DNA from: Talpa occidentalis
Lineage: Eukaryota; Chordata; Mammalia; Eulipotyphla; Talpidae
Assembly: GCF_014898055.3 (NCBI RefSeq)
Contig: NW_023604295.1
Location: 92,705,591 to 92,769,590 of the forward strand
Reading direction: 5' to 3'
DNA: 64,000 nucleotides
The notes beneath the pieces are model-generated. The model was not told the DNA's origin. It ran no database searches and saw only the letters and a list, made by a program, of their open reading frames with translations. Below are positions 1-11,210 of the stretch, piece after piece. The first letter of the stretch is position 1. Each line of letters starts with the position of its first letter. The position numbers and the translations under genes were made by a program.

Positions 1-1289
1 CCCACCACAGGGGAAGGCATAACTAGGCTGTGACTGGATATCTGGATGCATAGCTGCCTGGGTTTGGGGAATTGCTTGTCTTCCTCATTTCCATTAAAGA
101 TGGAAATGGGACCTCAGCTTCTAGCTGAGGAACCCAGGGCACATTCACCCTTGGTTGAGATCAGGTGGCCCTGCATACCTGGACAAAGAACTCCAGACCT
201 CTGTTCTTTAGTGGATAGTCTTCAAGTTGAGATCAGGAAGTTAAGAAGAGACTTCACCCCTGAGCCAGTGCCTGCTTGTTTCATCTCAGTGTTAGTATAT
301 CGTTTGTATATGTTTGTGTGTGTGTGTGTCTTATAGTACATATGTGTATGATCATAACTCTATGTGGATATCCCAGGCCAAATGTGAAATGTGTCTATGC
401 ATGAATAGCTGTTTGGGTACATTCTCCACTGCTGTCATGTTTCAAAAAAGTTACTAGGCACTGATACAAGTGGTGGAATGAGACTGTCTACTAAACCCTG
501 GGATCCAGAAGTTACAGACTCTGGCAGAACTTCTAACGTTCTGTATGGTGGACAAAGTGTGCACATGCCATTTCTGCTCTTACACAATTGCCACACAAAG
601 TGGGGTTTTTTGATTGCTTGTTTTCATCTATCCTCATGGGACCCTCTTTTTTATTGCAGAGTAATGTATAGAATGTAAAATTAGTCATTTTAAATCCAGT
701 AATTGAGTGACATATAGCCCATTCACAATACAGTGAAACCATCAACATTCCTAATTTCAGAGCGTTGTCACAACTCCGCAAAAATCCCTGGACTCAAGGG
801 GCAGCTGAATCTTCCTTGTCCTGGAATCATGGGCACCTGGCTCTTCCTGATGTTGAATGAATCAAGAGAGAGATGGCTTGAGACACTAACAGGGCTACCT
901 TTCATTCAAAATACTCATCATCCTAAGCAACTAAATGACTAGAAAATAATTTCTTGCATCTTTTAGTTTAGAGCTTGAAAATAAGTACTTTAGGGACAAA
1001 CATTCCCCCATCACTCTGCCTCTGTCTGTGCAGGGAGAAGGGAGCAATGTGTCCTGCAGTGATGTGTCCACCTTGCTGATACTCTGTGGGGTCAATCTAG
1101 AATTTCAGGAGTAAGAGCTAGAGCAATGACTTCAAAGTTGTTTCCTTAGAGTAAGGTCTCTGAGGATTGGGCTGTGTTCTTGTTTTTTCAGGTTATTACT
1201 CCTTTGCAGTTGATCAATTTTTAACCACTAGCAGGGAGTTTTTCATTTCAAACTGTTTTCTAAAGAAATAGGTTTTCTTGGAGGGTAAC
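1..1289. other. Unassigned non-coding stretch
   Basis: I recognise no gene or named repeat here. There is a short TG run near 317-330. The composition is less AT-rich than most of the window, and the open frames are short and show no family resemblance. It could be an old, diverged repeat that belongs with the LTR pair to its right, but I cannot show this. Confidence 0.4.
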
Positions 1290-1687
1290 TGTAGAGGCAG
1301 GAGGACATGGAGCAGGATCTCTATGATCCAAGCAGACAGGGTAAAGAGAAGTCCTGGAGCACTCAGTGGATTTTGCAGGCTTTCATTGGGATTTACCAGG
1401 TATATGGCTGGCATGGGTGCTGGGGGGCCGGGAGGCTGACAGGTCTCCCAGCTCCCAGCAAGTCTTCACTCTTTCTGGGCTCTACAGCCTTCTCTCTGCT
1501 TCTCCGCTCTTGGCTTCTCTGCTTCTACTGGCATCCCCACGCTGCCGCCCTTAAAAAGCCCAGTCTTAGCCCAGGTGAATCCCATCTACATATGCCCACA
1601 TCCTACTCCAGATGCCCGCCAACAGGCATGCATTCAGGACCACAAGGATCCATCAGTCGTAATGGGAGGGCAGAAAAGCCTGATGCA
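1290..1687 (-). mobile_element. LTR-like repeat, left (inverted) copy
   Basis: Read on the minus strand this 398-bp segment aligns along its length with 1926-2342 on the plus strand. Shared blocks include AGGCTTTTCTGCC near the start, GGTCCTGAATGCATGCCTG, GAGCCCAGAAAGAGT and the end CTACA. It begins TG and ends CA in that orientation, as LTRs do. Where the other copy has the polyadenylation signal AATAAA, this one has AATGAAA, so the signal is lost. No target duplication is visible around it. The 142-codon frame over 1307-1735 is an accident of this repeat. Confidence 0.6.
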
Positions 1688-1925
1688 TTTTTGCCTTACC
1701 CTACGGTAATGAAGATAACAGATGACATTGTATGAAAAAAAGTGGCCAGACTTAGATCTAAAGTGAAGGCCAACAGCATCCGATATCCCCTGTATGACAC
1801 AAAAGAAACTGGTAAGACTGGCTTCTCCCAGGGAGGGGCAATGTGACCTGAGCAGGAGAGGCAGGTTTTCACTGCACACACATGCATATTGCAAAATACT
1901 GGAAAGGTGCTGGAGGGTCAATAAT
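1688..1925. other. Spacer between the inverted LTR-like copies
   Basis: This 238-bp sequence separates the facing 5' ends of the two LTR-like copies. I see no gene, primer-binding site or internal retroviral sequence. It may be flanking DNA or a rearranged remnant. Confidence 0.4.
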
Positions 1926-2342
1926 TGTTAGGCTTTTCTGCCTCCTGCCATTAGGATTGATGATGGATCCCTGCGGTCCTGAATGCATGCCTGATGGTGG
2001 GCACCTGAAGTGGGGTGTGGGCATACGTATGTGGGTATACCTGGGCTGTGACGGGGCTTATAATGGTGGTGCCACGGAAGAGAAGGGAAAGAACCCACCA
2101 GAACGAGAGCAGCACCAGCAGAGAACCAGAGGCCATGCGAGAATGCTGGAGAGCCCAGAAAGAGTAAAGATTCGCCGGGGGCTTGGAGGCCTACCAGCCT
2201 CCTGGAACCTCGGCACCCCTGCCTGCCATGTACCTGCTAAACTCAATAAAAGCCTGAAAAAGCCACCAAGGGCTCCTAGGACTCTCTTTTAACCATTTGC
2301 TCCAATCATAGAGACCCTGCTCTGTGCCATCCTGCTGCTACA
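1926..2342 (+). mobile_element. LTR-like repeat, right copy
   Basis: This 417-bp segment starts TGTTAGGC and ends CTGCTACA, a short imperfect inverted terminal repeat typical of LTRs. AATAAA sits at about 2244, roughly 100 bp before the 3' end, as expected for the R-U5 part of an LTR. It matches 1290-1687 in the opposite orientation. Flanking bases do not give a clear target duplication, so the pair is old or was rearranged. Family not identified; ERV1 or MaLR type is possible. Confidence 0.6.
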
Positions 2343-2550
2343 GGTACAAATATATATCATGTTAAAAATGAAGGTTTTGTTATAGGAGAAAAGGGCATTA
2401 GAGTTTCAAGATATGTGTCATGATTCTTTTGATTGTTATAGACATGTTCAAATGGATAGTTGTTCTAATGAAATACTCAAGTGGCCAAAGGATGCCCATC
2501 AATGACCCAGAGGAAGGACATGAAGTTTGTTTTACTAATCAAGCGATTTA

Positions 2551-2808
2551 TTTATTTTTTAAAAAGATTTATTTATTTATATAAGCACTGGGTATAGTCA
2601 GAAGCAAGGGAGGGTGAGAATTCACCAGAGCTGGGAACGGAACAGGCAGACTGATGAAATACACTGCTGAGGGGAGGTATAGCAGGAGAGGTCTGTCGCG
2701 CCATGTGGGACCCTCACTGGACCTCCGGGGATCCAACCGGCGATGCAGAGGCTGCGAGCAGCTTCTTTGCAGTCCCGCGCTCAACCACTGTGCCACCAGG
2801 GGAGGCCC
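2551..2808 (-). mobile_element. tRNA-derived SINE
   Basis: Antisense copy from the AAAGATTTATTTATTTAT tail to the GGGGAGGCCC head. It is flanked by a 15-bp target duplication (2536-2550 and 2809-2823, one mismatch), which fixes both ends. Confidence 0.93.
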
Positions 2809-2823
2809 TAATCAAGCCATTTA

Positions 2824-3146
2824 AAGTTTTCCAAAATAAAACTCAAGGTAGAATGTCATAAAATTAAAATAAAATGATATATATTGAAAGGCTTAAAATA
2901 AATCCCAGGGCTCAGAGTACCTCCTAAATAGTAAGATCAGAAAACCTGGGGCGTGGGACCTAGATTTTAGGATTAAAAAAAAAAAATCACCCAGTGATTC
3001 TGGTTCACGATAAGACGATAAGGGTGGAAACCAGTGGTCCAGAGCACCCCCAAGGGTCCTTTTAGGTTTGATTTTCTGTAATATTCATAGTAATTCCCTG
3101 TCTTCACTAAGTAAGCTCCAGGATACTTGTAATGACTTCAAGTCTT
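2824..3146. other. Unassigned AT-rich stretch
   Basis: No gene or recognisable repeat. It lies between a SINE and the poly(T) end of an antisense L1. Confidence 0.4.
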
Positions 3147-3872
3147 TTTTTTTTTTTTTTTTTTGTACTTTTTATTTTTTGTGGTTTTCAATGCCGTATC
3201 AGATTTAGGAATGTAGGTTCATGATTCTTTAGCTGTATGTTTACACACCATACCCAGCATCTAAGCACCCATAATACTCCACACGGGGTCATTGGGCCCC
3301 TCCCCCCTTTACTTCCCATTGACCACTCACATCCTCTGGTAAATGCAATTCTGCACTCATATTTCTAGCATTTGTTCTGGCTTAATTTTGTTAGTTGCTT
3401 TGATTTGTTTCTTCATATTTCACAAATGAGTGGAATGATCTGATATTTTTCTTTCTCCTGACTTTTATCGCTTTACATACTTCCCTCCAGTTCCATCCAT
3501 ATTGGACAAATAGCAAGATTTCTTTTGTTTTTATAGGTCAGTAGTACTCTATTCTGCACATACATCACATTTTCTTAATCTGTTGTTGGGTATTTAGATT
3601 GTTTCTATAGCATGGTTATTGTAAATATTACTGCAGTAAACATAGAGGTGTGTATATATCATTGAGGTTTATTTTTATTGTTGTTGTTGTTGTTTGCATT
3701 CTTTGGACAGATATTGAGGAGTGGAATTGCTGGATCATATGATAGATCTAGTTTTAATATTTTGATGAAACCATTCTTTTTCCAAAGGGATTTGACAGCC
3801 CAACAATAGTGTATGAGGATTTGATTTTCTCCATACTCTGACCAGCGATAAAAGTGTGTATATAAGACAGAC

Positions 3873-3936
<64 letters not shown>

Positions 3937-4200
3937 TTTTAAATCTAAAAGGCAACTGAATTTAAATATTGAAATAAGTTTCACATGGCTTCATTTGCAT
4001 TTTTGAAAATTAGTAATAGTTTTACTGATATTGTATTAATTTCCATTTAGTGCCAAATTTAGGACAGAAAGCTTCATTTTCTACTCAGCTACATGCTGTG
4101 TAAAACAAACAAAATAGCAATAACTGTGTGTGTGTGTGACATTTTCATGGGTGTAAGGTGGTACTGTGTTGTCACTGTCAGGACCTCAGTATTTCTATGT
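3147..4200 (-). mobile_element. L1 3' end, antisense
   Basis: The poly(T) run at 3147-3164 is the L1 poly(A) tail seen from the other strand. It is followed by antisense 3' UTR and then the ORF2 C-terminal part (the phrase around 3720-3790 about a site not far from the usual GGAATTGCTGGATCATATG). The reading frame is broken many times. A GATA microsatellite interrupts it. The right boundary is approximate, because weak L1 similarity continues to about 4200. Confidence 0.75.
3867..3936 (+). repeat. (GATA)n microsatellite
   Basis: About 16 near-perfect tandem GATA units preceded by GACA units. It lies inside the antisense L1. It is likely to be length-variable. Confidence 0.97.
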
Positions 4201-5036
4201 TTTTTTAAACATGTCTATTATTTTCCTAATACATTATTTTGGTGCCAGTGAAAATAGCATTGGTTTGCACAAATGTGCTTTTAAAATATTTTAATATATT
4301 TTTCTAATGAAGCTGTTCCATTAAAAACTGTCGATTAGTAGTTTCATAAAATTTAAATTAATGTAAATAACCCTTGAATATCTGATAGATGAAGAATTTA
4401 AGAATTTCTAGTAAAAAATGTGTATATAAGTTAAGATGGTTACCTTTTATGTCCTATTTTCATACATAAATGAGTGGATTAAATTATCCCAAAGAACTCT
4501 TTCAATGAGAGAGTACTATAAATTTATAGTTTTGTAATACCCCCTGTATTCCAGATTTTAACATGGCATGTGTAGCACAGAGAAATAAGATAAAAAAATT
4601 ACTCAATGTAGTTTTCTTATTCTCAACATATTTACTCAATCTGCTTCTAAATAGCATAAAATCAAATTATAATGACGAAAGGGAAATTCAGGGATTCTAC
4701 ATCCCCTGAATCTGACCTAATTTAGATAGTAATTACTGATGAATTTTCTGTCCAATATTTCTACGTCAGAGGGAGTAATTAAACTATATTTAAATCGTCA
4801 CTGTCATTGATAAGATTCTTAAACAACAACAAAAATAAATCTATTAATCTGTGTTTAAAAGCAAGTAAAATCCAAACTTCCATGCTTCCAAACCAGTTTT
4901 TTTCAATGCTTTGAGTTATAATTTGTAACTTGCATTATAGCTTAAATCAGGGTAGTAAGCAAAATAAATTGCATGGTGTTTTCATTTTTTTCCTAACAAA
5001 GAAAAACACAAAATAACCTATTTTTGCAAGCTATTT
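4201..5036. other. Unassigned AT-rich stretch
   Basis: No coding potential or recognisable element. The sequence is strongly AT-rich with scattered short runs. Confidence 0.4.
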
Positions 5037-5041
5037 ATTTT

Positions 5042-5314
5042 TATTTTTATTTTTTTAAGATTTATTTATTTATGCATAAAAGAACTGTGGTAAAGGTCAG
5101 AGGTGTAGGGGTTGAGGGAATTCACCAGAGGCAGAGTGGGGAACAGAAGAGGCAGATGGGCAGAAATACACTGCTGAGGGGAGCAGTGGGCATGTCAGGA
5201 GAGGTCTGCTGTGCTAAATGAGCAGCTCCCTGGCAGGGGATCTAACTCATGCTGCAGTGGCTGCAGATAGCTTCATAAGTTGCATCTTAACCCCTTATGC
5301 CACCAGGGAGGCCC
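5042..5314 (-). mobile_element. tRNA-derived SINE, older subfamily
   Basis: Antisense copy with the tail wording AAGAACTG...GTAAAGGTCAGAGG and head GGGAGGCCC. It is diverged from the youngest copies. An imperfect target duplication (GCAAGCTATTT near 5026, GCAACCAAGCTAATTT near 5315) frames it. Confidence 0.9.
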
Positions 5315-6175
5315 GCAACCAAGCTAATTTTAAACTAAAGATGGAAAGCTTAGAATTTGTTAAAAATTTATACTTTATCACAAATTAAAGTAAGTCCTTA
5401 TTTCCTTCATTTTTGATATTGTGCTATGTTACAGATACAACATTTTCAGATGTCAAATGACAGTAAAAGCCTTTACCATTTTATTTATGCATTACAAATT
5501 TATTTCATGCTCTCCAGTTTCAGGAAAATCCATTTAAAAATGGTGTTATTTATAAAATGAGTTTTAACATTTATCCTACACATGAGCTTATTATTTTTGG
5601 CACATTTTAGAAAATATTTTCACATACTGTGACTCAGAATTAAGCACATCAGAAAACTTCCATAAAATTTTAAGATGCCAATTTGTTTTGTTTATATTTA
5701 TTAGAGATATATTTATTAAAATATACTATTAATATTTAATTATGGACACTATGTAGATATGTGTGTTTCCAATATTAAAAACTTGAACAATATAGTTAGT
5801 TTCAAAAGAAAACTTTAAAATGGAAGTTCTTTACATTGTTATGACTGCTACTTTTTGCCATTTTATTTTTAATATACAAGTCTATATTGTATATATAGTG
5901 TTGCATTAGGATATGAAAATATGAGAATCAGACATGTTGTATACAGAAGTTTATTTTATACAACTAAAGCAATATAAGAATGATAAAAAAATTATTCGAA
6001 ATTATCAAAAATCATAGAGAAGAGTATTTTATAAAGTACTTGAGCCATGGAATAAAGTGAAATACAGAAGCTCATTTCTTTGTTTAGCATTAAGCTAAAG
6101 GTATTGATTAAAAGTTCCTAATCCATGAGATGCTCACAGCACATTTACTTTTTTTTTTTTTTTGCTTGTCTGTCT
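5315..6175. other. Unassigned AT-rich stretch
   Basis: I see no gene, RNA or named repeat in these roughly 860 bases. Confidence 0.4.
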
Positions 6176-6176
6176 G

Positions 6177-6436
6177 TTTTTTTAAGATTTATTTATTTAT
6201 ATAAGAACCGGGGCACAGGCCAGAGGCACGAGAGGGTGAGAGGATCCACCAGAGACAGAGCTAGAAACACAGGCAGACTGACGAAATACACTGCTGAGAA
6301 GAGCAGGCGAGACAGGAGCGATCTGGCTCGCCATGTGGGCATCTCGCTGGCTGGCCAGAATTGAACCCACAAGGCCGCAAGAACCAGGACAGCTTCACAG
6401 CACTGCGCTCAACTGCCTGTGCCACCAGGGAAGCCC
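6177..6436 (-). mobile_element. tRNA-derived SINE, possible short 3' extra
   Basis: Antisense copy of the AAGAACCGGGGCACAGG type, head GGGAAGCCC. On the left the tail reads as a T-run, then a short unrelated piece (CTTGTCTGTCTG), then a second long T-run at 6149-6163. That resembles a transduced 3' piece, but I found no target duplication to prove it belongs to the insertion. Confidence 0.88.
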
Positions 6437-6859
6437 AGAAGTTTTTGAACTCACTGAAAATTAAGGTATATACAACTCCCCACCACACAGCAAGGAAATA
6501 ATGAAACTTTAAAAAGAGTATAAATAAAAATTTGGTCATTAAATTATGTAGCATAAGGTATATGTATTCATATAATTAGTTTTACCTTTCTTAGCTTAAG
6601 TATCTTAATTTTTTATAAAATAAGAATCAGAAAGATATTCTCTGATTTTAAACATTCTCACAAAAATTATGTATTGGTGAGTGACATAGTGACATGATCA
6701 GGATACTTGTATATGTTATTACCTGGTTTTCTTTCTCCCTTTTGTTTCTCCTCAGTTCTCACAGGCATAAATTCAAAGTTCACTTTTAAGTGAACTTAAG
6801 ACTCCATATAGTAATTCAAGGGAAATGTTATTTGTAAGATTAATAGGTTTGTCTTTATT
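6437..6859. other. Unassigned AT-rich stretch
   Basis: No gene or clear repeat seen. Confidence 0.4.
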
Positions 6860-6874
6860 AAGATTAATGCTGTG

Positions 6875-7144
6875 GGCCTCCCTGGTGGCGCAGCGGTTGA
6901 GCGCTGGGTTGCGAAGCTGCCCGCAGCCTCTGCTGCGCCGGTTCGATCCCCGGCTGCTCCCCGGCCACCGGAGGAGGGTCCCACATGGCGCAACAGACCT
7001 CTCCTGCTGCCCGCTGCTCCCCTCAGCAGTGTACTTCGGTCCTTCTGCCTGTTCTGCTCCCCGCTCTGGCTCTGGTGAATTCTCTTACCCTCCCGTGCTT
7101 CTGACTGTACCCAGTGCTTGTATAAATAAATAATAATAAAAAAA
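6875..7144 (+). mobile_element. tRNA-derived SINE, young full-length copy
   Basis: This is the best reference copy of the family. A perfect 15-bp target duplication (AAGATTAATGCTGTG) lies at 6860-6874 and 7145-7159. A Pol III A box (TGGCGCAGCGG, 6886-6896) and B box (GGTTCGATCCC, 6940-6950) are intact, and many CpGs survive. The tail has overlapping AATAAA units, but at this copy it runs into AATAATAAAAAAAA without TCTTT. The non-tRNA body ends with the CTGACTGTACCCAGTGCTTG motif shared by the young subfamily. Confidence 0.97.
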
Positions 7145-7159
7145 AAGATTAATGCTGTG

Positions 7160-8395
7160 ACTAGATTGTTAGACAATGAGCCATTATAAATTGTTTCAAT
7201 AGCATCATTAAAAATGCAGAAGATAGAAATTGTAGAGTTTGCTCATTTAATCAATATAGGGTATTTTTGCTCCAATCACATGAGAAATACGGGCACGTGA
7301 ATAAAATTAAAAAAAAAAAAACCCTCAGGATAGTTATTTATATAGATTTTTGAAGATAAAACCTAAGTGTTAAGAAAAGACTTTTTGTTTTAAAAGTCAG
7401 AGATAGAGTTCCTAATGAAACCTTTCTAAAAGCTTTTTGGAACTCCAAATAAACAATTAAAATAGTTTTGGTAAAAGCTAACTCTATGGGAATCAGAAAC
7501 ATATGGATTGGAGAAAACTCCTTGAGGCCAAGCTCATTAAAAGTTTTGCTAATGCAAAACATTTGAAAAACAGTGACTAAACTAGCTGAATCTAAAACAG
7601 CTATGATTGTCACTAGATTTAATTACTGAGCAAAATGAGTCTGCATTTACTTTTTTATAACACTACATTTACTTACAAAAGCATGGAAAATGTCCATTAA
7701 TTAATTCCAGAGACATTTATTATCTATTGTATGCCATAATTTTTTTAGTGTTTAAATATACAATATTGAATTAAAAAAATACCTGCCTCTAGAGCCTACA
7801 TTCTAGTAAAAATAAGGATATGGCACAATGTCCTATAATAAAATTTAATATTAGTGTATATATTAATGTTCATATGGCTTAACTTTATACATTCCAATAG
7901 CCTGAAAAAAAATTTAAAGAAGGAAAAAAGAGCAGAAGAATGGGGAATCATGTTTCCTGTAGTCTATCTAAATGTGACTCAAAGTTTTCAAATAAATTAT
8001 TTTTAAAAACCATAATTTAAAGTAACCAAATACAATTTTGCATTTATTTCTTTTTAATTTCTGGCAATTCTTTCTCTTATTTTCACCCTCAAAATAAAGT
8101 TATCTGAGCCATTAAAACTTCATCAACATTTCTGCTTCAGGCCAAGTTTGAGCAGCATCATCTTCTGTAACTGAGCTGAATATAGGATGACTTGGGATGA
8201 GAGAATGACTGCAACAGGAAAGGATACCAAGCAGTTTTCAATAGATTTTAGTTTGTGCAGCCTTCATGTTGTTTGATTTGTACGACATTCTCATACTCAA
8301 GTGTAAAAATGAAATTCTATTTTAGAAGCAAATCTAAGCACTTTAAAATTTAATTCTTTTTGATTTCCCTATTGAAATCCATTTTATTATATTGG
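7160..8395. other. Unassigned AT-rich stretch
   Basis: About 1.2 kb with no recognisable gene or element. A poly(A) run at about 7309-7320 may mark the end of an unrecognised old insertion. Confidence 0.4.
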
Positions 8396-8656
8396 TTTAT
8401 TTTATTTATTTATGCAAACAAGGGCTGGGGTGTAGGTGAGAGGTGCAGGGGGGTGAGAGGATTCACCAGGACAGAGAGGGGAGCAGAACAGGTGAATTGA
8501 CTGAAGTATACTGCTGAGGGGAGCAGCAGGCAAGACAGGAGAGGTCTGCTGCCCCTTGTGTGTCATCTCCCTTGCCAGGGATTGAACTCCTGCTGTAGTG
8601 GCTGTGGATAGCTTCATAGTGGTGAGACTTAATCCCCCACACCACCAGGGAGGCCC
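8396..8656 (-). mobile_element. tRNA-derived SINE, older subfamily
   Basis: Antisense copy with head GGGAGGCCC, sitting exactly where antisense L1 sequence begins. No target duplication is clear. Its B-box region (GGGATTGAACTCC antisense) is diverged. Confidence 0.9.
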
Positions 8657-9939
8657 TCATTATGATTTTGATTTGCATTTCCCTGATAATAAGTAGTGTT
8701 GAACATTTTTTTCATATGCCTATTGGCCATTGGCATTTCTTTTTGGAGAAGTTTCTGCCCATTTTTGATGGGGTTGTTTGCTTTGTTTTCATTGAACTGT
8801 GTTAGTTCTTTATAGATCTTTGATCTCAGTCACTTATCAGATGTATAGTGTGCAAATATTTTTTTTTTCCATTCAGTAAGGTGTCTCTTTACTTTGGTTG
8901 CTTTCTCTTTTGCTGTACTGAAGCTTTTTAGTTTGATGTAGACCCAATTGTTTATATTCTCCTTTGTTTTCCTTGCTCTGGAGATGAGTCCTAAAAGATG
9001 CTTCTGAAGTTTATGTCATAGGGTGTTTTCCCTATGTTTTCCTCTAAATATGTTATGGTTTCAGGTCTTACATCCAAGTCTTTTATCCATTTTGATTGAT
9101 TTTTATGTATAGTTTGAAGTAGTAGTCTAGTTTTATTATTTTTCCTCTAGCAGTCCATTTTAAACAGCAGAATTTATTGAAGAGACTCCTTGTTTCATTG
9201 TATATTCTTTGCTCTTTTTACATAGATTAATTAACCATATATGTGTTATTTTCCAATGGTCTGTGTTCCAGAGCCATGCTATATTTATAATTAAAGCTTT
9301 GTAGTATAGGTTGAAGTCTGGGAATATAATGCCTCCATTTTTCCACTTTTTAGACATGAGAAATCTGGCTATTTATTATTTTTATGATTCCATATGAATT
9401 TCAGCATTATTTGTTTCACTTCTTTGGAAAATGCCATGGAGATTTTAATTGGAATGATGTTGAATCTGTAAATTGTAAATGGCCATTTTGATAATACTCA
9501 TTCTTTGGATCCATGAGCAGGGAATGTCTTTCTACTTTTTGTGTCTTCTATTTTTTAACAATATTTTATAATTTTCCTTATATATGTTTTTCACCTCCTT
9601 TGTTAGGTTTATTCCCAGTTATTTAATTATTTGAGTACAAGTGTAAATGAGATGGTTTTCTTAATGTCTTCTTCTTCCGACTTGATTTTTTATGTATAGG
9701 AAGGCTGCTTATTTTTGTGCCCTGCTACTTTACTGAACTTGTCCATTGCTTTAATTAGTTTTTCTTCGGTTTTTTTGGGATTCTCTATTATAATATCAAC
9801 TACCAATAATGATAGCTTTATTTCTTATCCAATTTGAATTCCTTTTATGTCTTTCTGTTAGCTAATTGCTCTAGCTAAGACTTCCAGATTTAGATTAAAA
9901 AGCAGTGGTGAGAGTGGACATTCTTGTTTTGTTCTGTAT

Positions 9940-10208
9940 CTTTTTTTTAAAGATTTATTTATTTATGCATACAAGAACTGACATACAGGCCAGAGGTGTG
10001 GGGGGTGAGAGGATTCACCAGAGACAGAGTGGGGAACAGAACAGGCCAGATTGACCAAAATACACTGCTGAGGGGAGCAGCGGGCAAGCCGGGAGAGGTC
10101 TGCTGCGCCATGTGGGTAGCTCCCTGGCGGGGAATTGAACTTGTGCTCCAGTGGCTGCAGACAGCTTCATAGGTTACCTCTTAACCCCTTGTGCCACCAG
10201 GGAGGCCC
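9940..10208 (-). mobile_element. tRNA-derived SINE, older subfamily
   Basis: Antisense copy inside L1. An 11-bp perfect target duplication (TTGTTCTGTAT at 9929-9939 and 10209-10219) fixes the ends. The tail contains AAAGATTTATTTATTTATGC, so the TCTTT terminator is present. Confidence 0.95.
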
Positions 10209-10410
10209 TTGTTCTGTATGTTAATGGAAAGTCTTTCCATTTTCACCATTGAAAATGATGTTAGTCATGGGTTTGTCCCAAATTTTTTAAGAGCCTTCAC
10301 CATAAATGGATATTAAATTTTATCAAAGGCTTTCTTAATATATTTTGATTGATTACATGATGTTTATTCTTTTCTTTTTGTTGATGTGGCAAGTTAGAAT
10401 GATTGATTTT

Positions 10411-10726
10411 TTTTTTTTTAAAGAGCAGGAAAGCTAGAGTGAATTTTTTTTTTTTTTTAAGATTTAGTTATTTATTTATACAAGCACTGGATACAGTCAG
10501 AAGCGCGGGAGGGTGAGAAAATTCACCAGAGCCAAAGTGGGGAGCAGAGCAGGCAGAAGGACCAAAGTACACTGCTGAGGGGAGCAGCGGGCGGCAGGAG
10601 AGGTCTGCGTGCCATGTGGAACCCTCCTCCAGTGGCCAGGGAGCAGCCGGGGATCGAATCGGCGCTGCAGAGGCTGCAGGCAGCTTCACAACCCAGCGCT
10701 CAACCGCTGCACCACTGGGGAGGCCC
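10411..10726 (-). mobile_element. SINE with 3' transduced sequence
   Basis: The SINE proper is 10459-10726 (antisense, young subfamily). Beyond its A tail (T-run at 10444-10458) lie 24 unrelated bases (10420-10443) and then a second tail (T-run to 10411). The perfect target duplication AGAATGATTGATTTT is outside everything (10396-10410 and 10727-10741), so the extra piece arrived with the SINE. The SINE tail has TCTTA instead of TCTTT. The extra piece, read with the SINE, ends in GCTCTTT, which would be a good Pol III stop. Confidence 0.9.
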
Positions 10727-11210
10727 AGAATGATTGATTTTTGCATGTTGACCATCCATGTGTCCCAGGAATAAATCCCACATGGTAATGATGTATGATC
10801 CCTGATGCATTGTTGGGTTTGGTTTGTTAAGATTTTATTGAAGCTTTTAGCATCCATTTTCAGTAGGGAGATTGGTTTGTAGATTTTGTGTGTTTTCTGT
10901 TTAGTTTAGGTTTTAGTATGATATTGGGTTGGTAAAATATATTTAGTAGATTTTCATTTCAATCTTTTGAAAGAGTTTTTGGAGGGTAGGCTTTAGTTCA
11001 AATAATGTGGGCCTGTATTGCTATATAGTTTCCTTTTAATACTGTTTTTGCTGTGTCCCATGTGTTCTGGGAGGTTGTTTCCTCATTATCAATAGTCTCA
11101 AGGTATTTTTTTTTTATATATAGTCTTTGATTTCCTCATTAATCCATTGGTCTTTCAGTAAGATGTTGCTCATGTAATGGGGAATTTATTTGTTTTATTT
11201 TTTGTAGTTT

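Larger units (their letters stand above)
8657..11210 (-). mobile_element. L1 fragment 1 of the antisense stack
   Basis: Antisense L1 ORF2. It opens with the conserved GATTTTGATTTGCATTTCC phrase of the ORF2 C-terminal coding region and runs back through the reverse transcriptase toward the endonuclease end near 11,200. The frame is heavily broken. Two SINEs (9940-10208 and 10411-10726) were inserted later. The 3' UTR is missing, so the copy is truncated at both ends or joined by rearrangement. Confidence 0.85.

Noticed and set aside
1307..1735. 142-codon frame
   Set aside because: Lies over the left LTR-like repeat, and the inverted copy at 1926-2342 does not preserve the frame.
3867..3936. 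CRISPR-like array of short repeats
   Set aside because: Simple tandem GATA units with no spacers in a mammalian genome.
6875..6955. tRNA gene, because of A and B boxes
   Set aside because: The boxes belong to a SINE head; there is no complete cloverleaf and the sequence continues into the SINE body. The same applies to all other copies.
6875..7144. Assignment to CHR or Bov-tA SINEs of whales, hippos or ruminants, based on the head GGCCTCCCTGGTGGCGCAG
   Set aside because: Only the first bases resemble those families. The body and the AATAAATCTTT tail differ, and no true CHR or Bov element appears in 64 kb.
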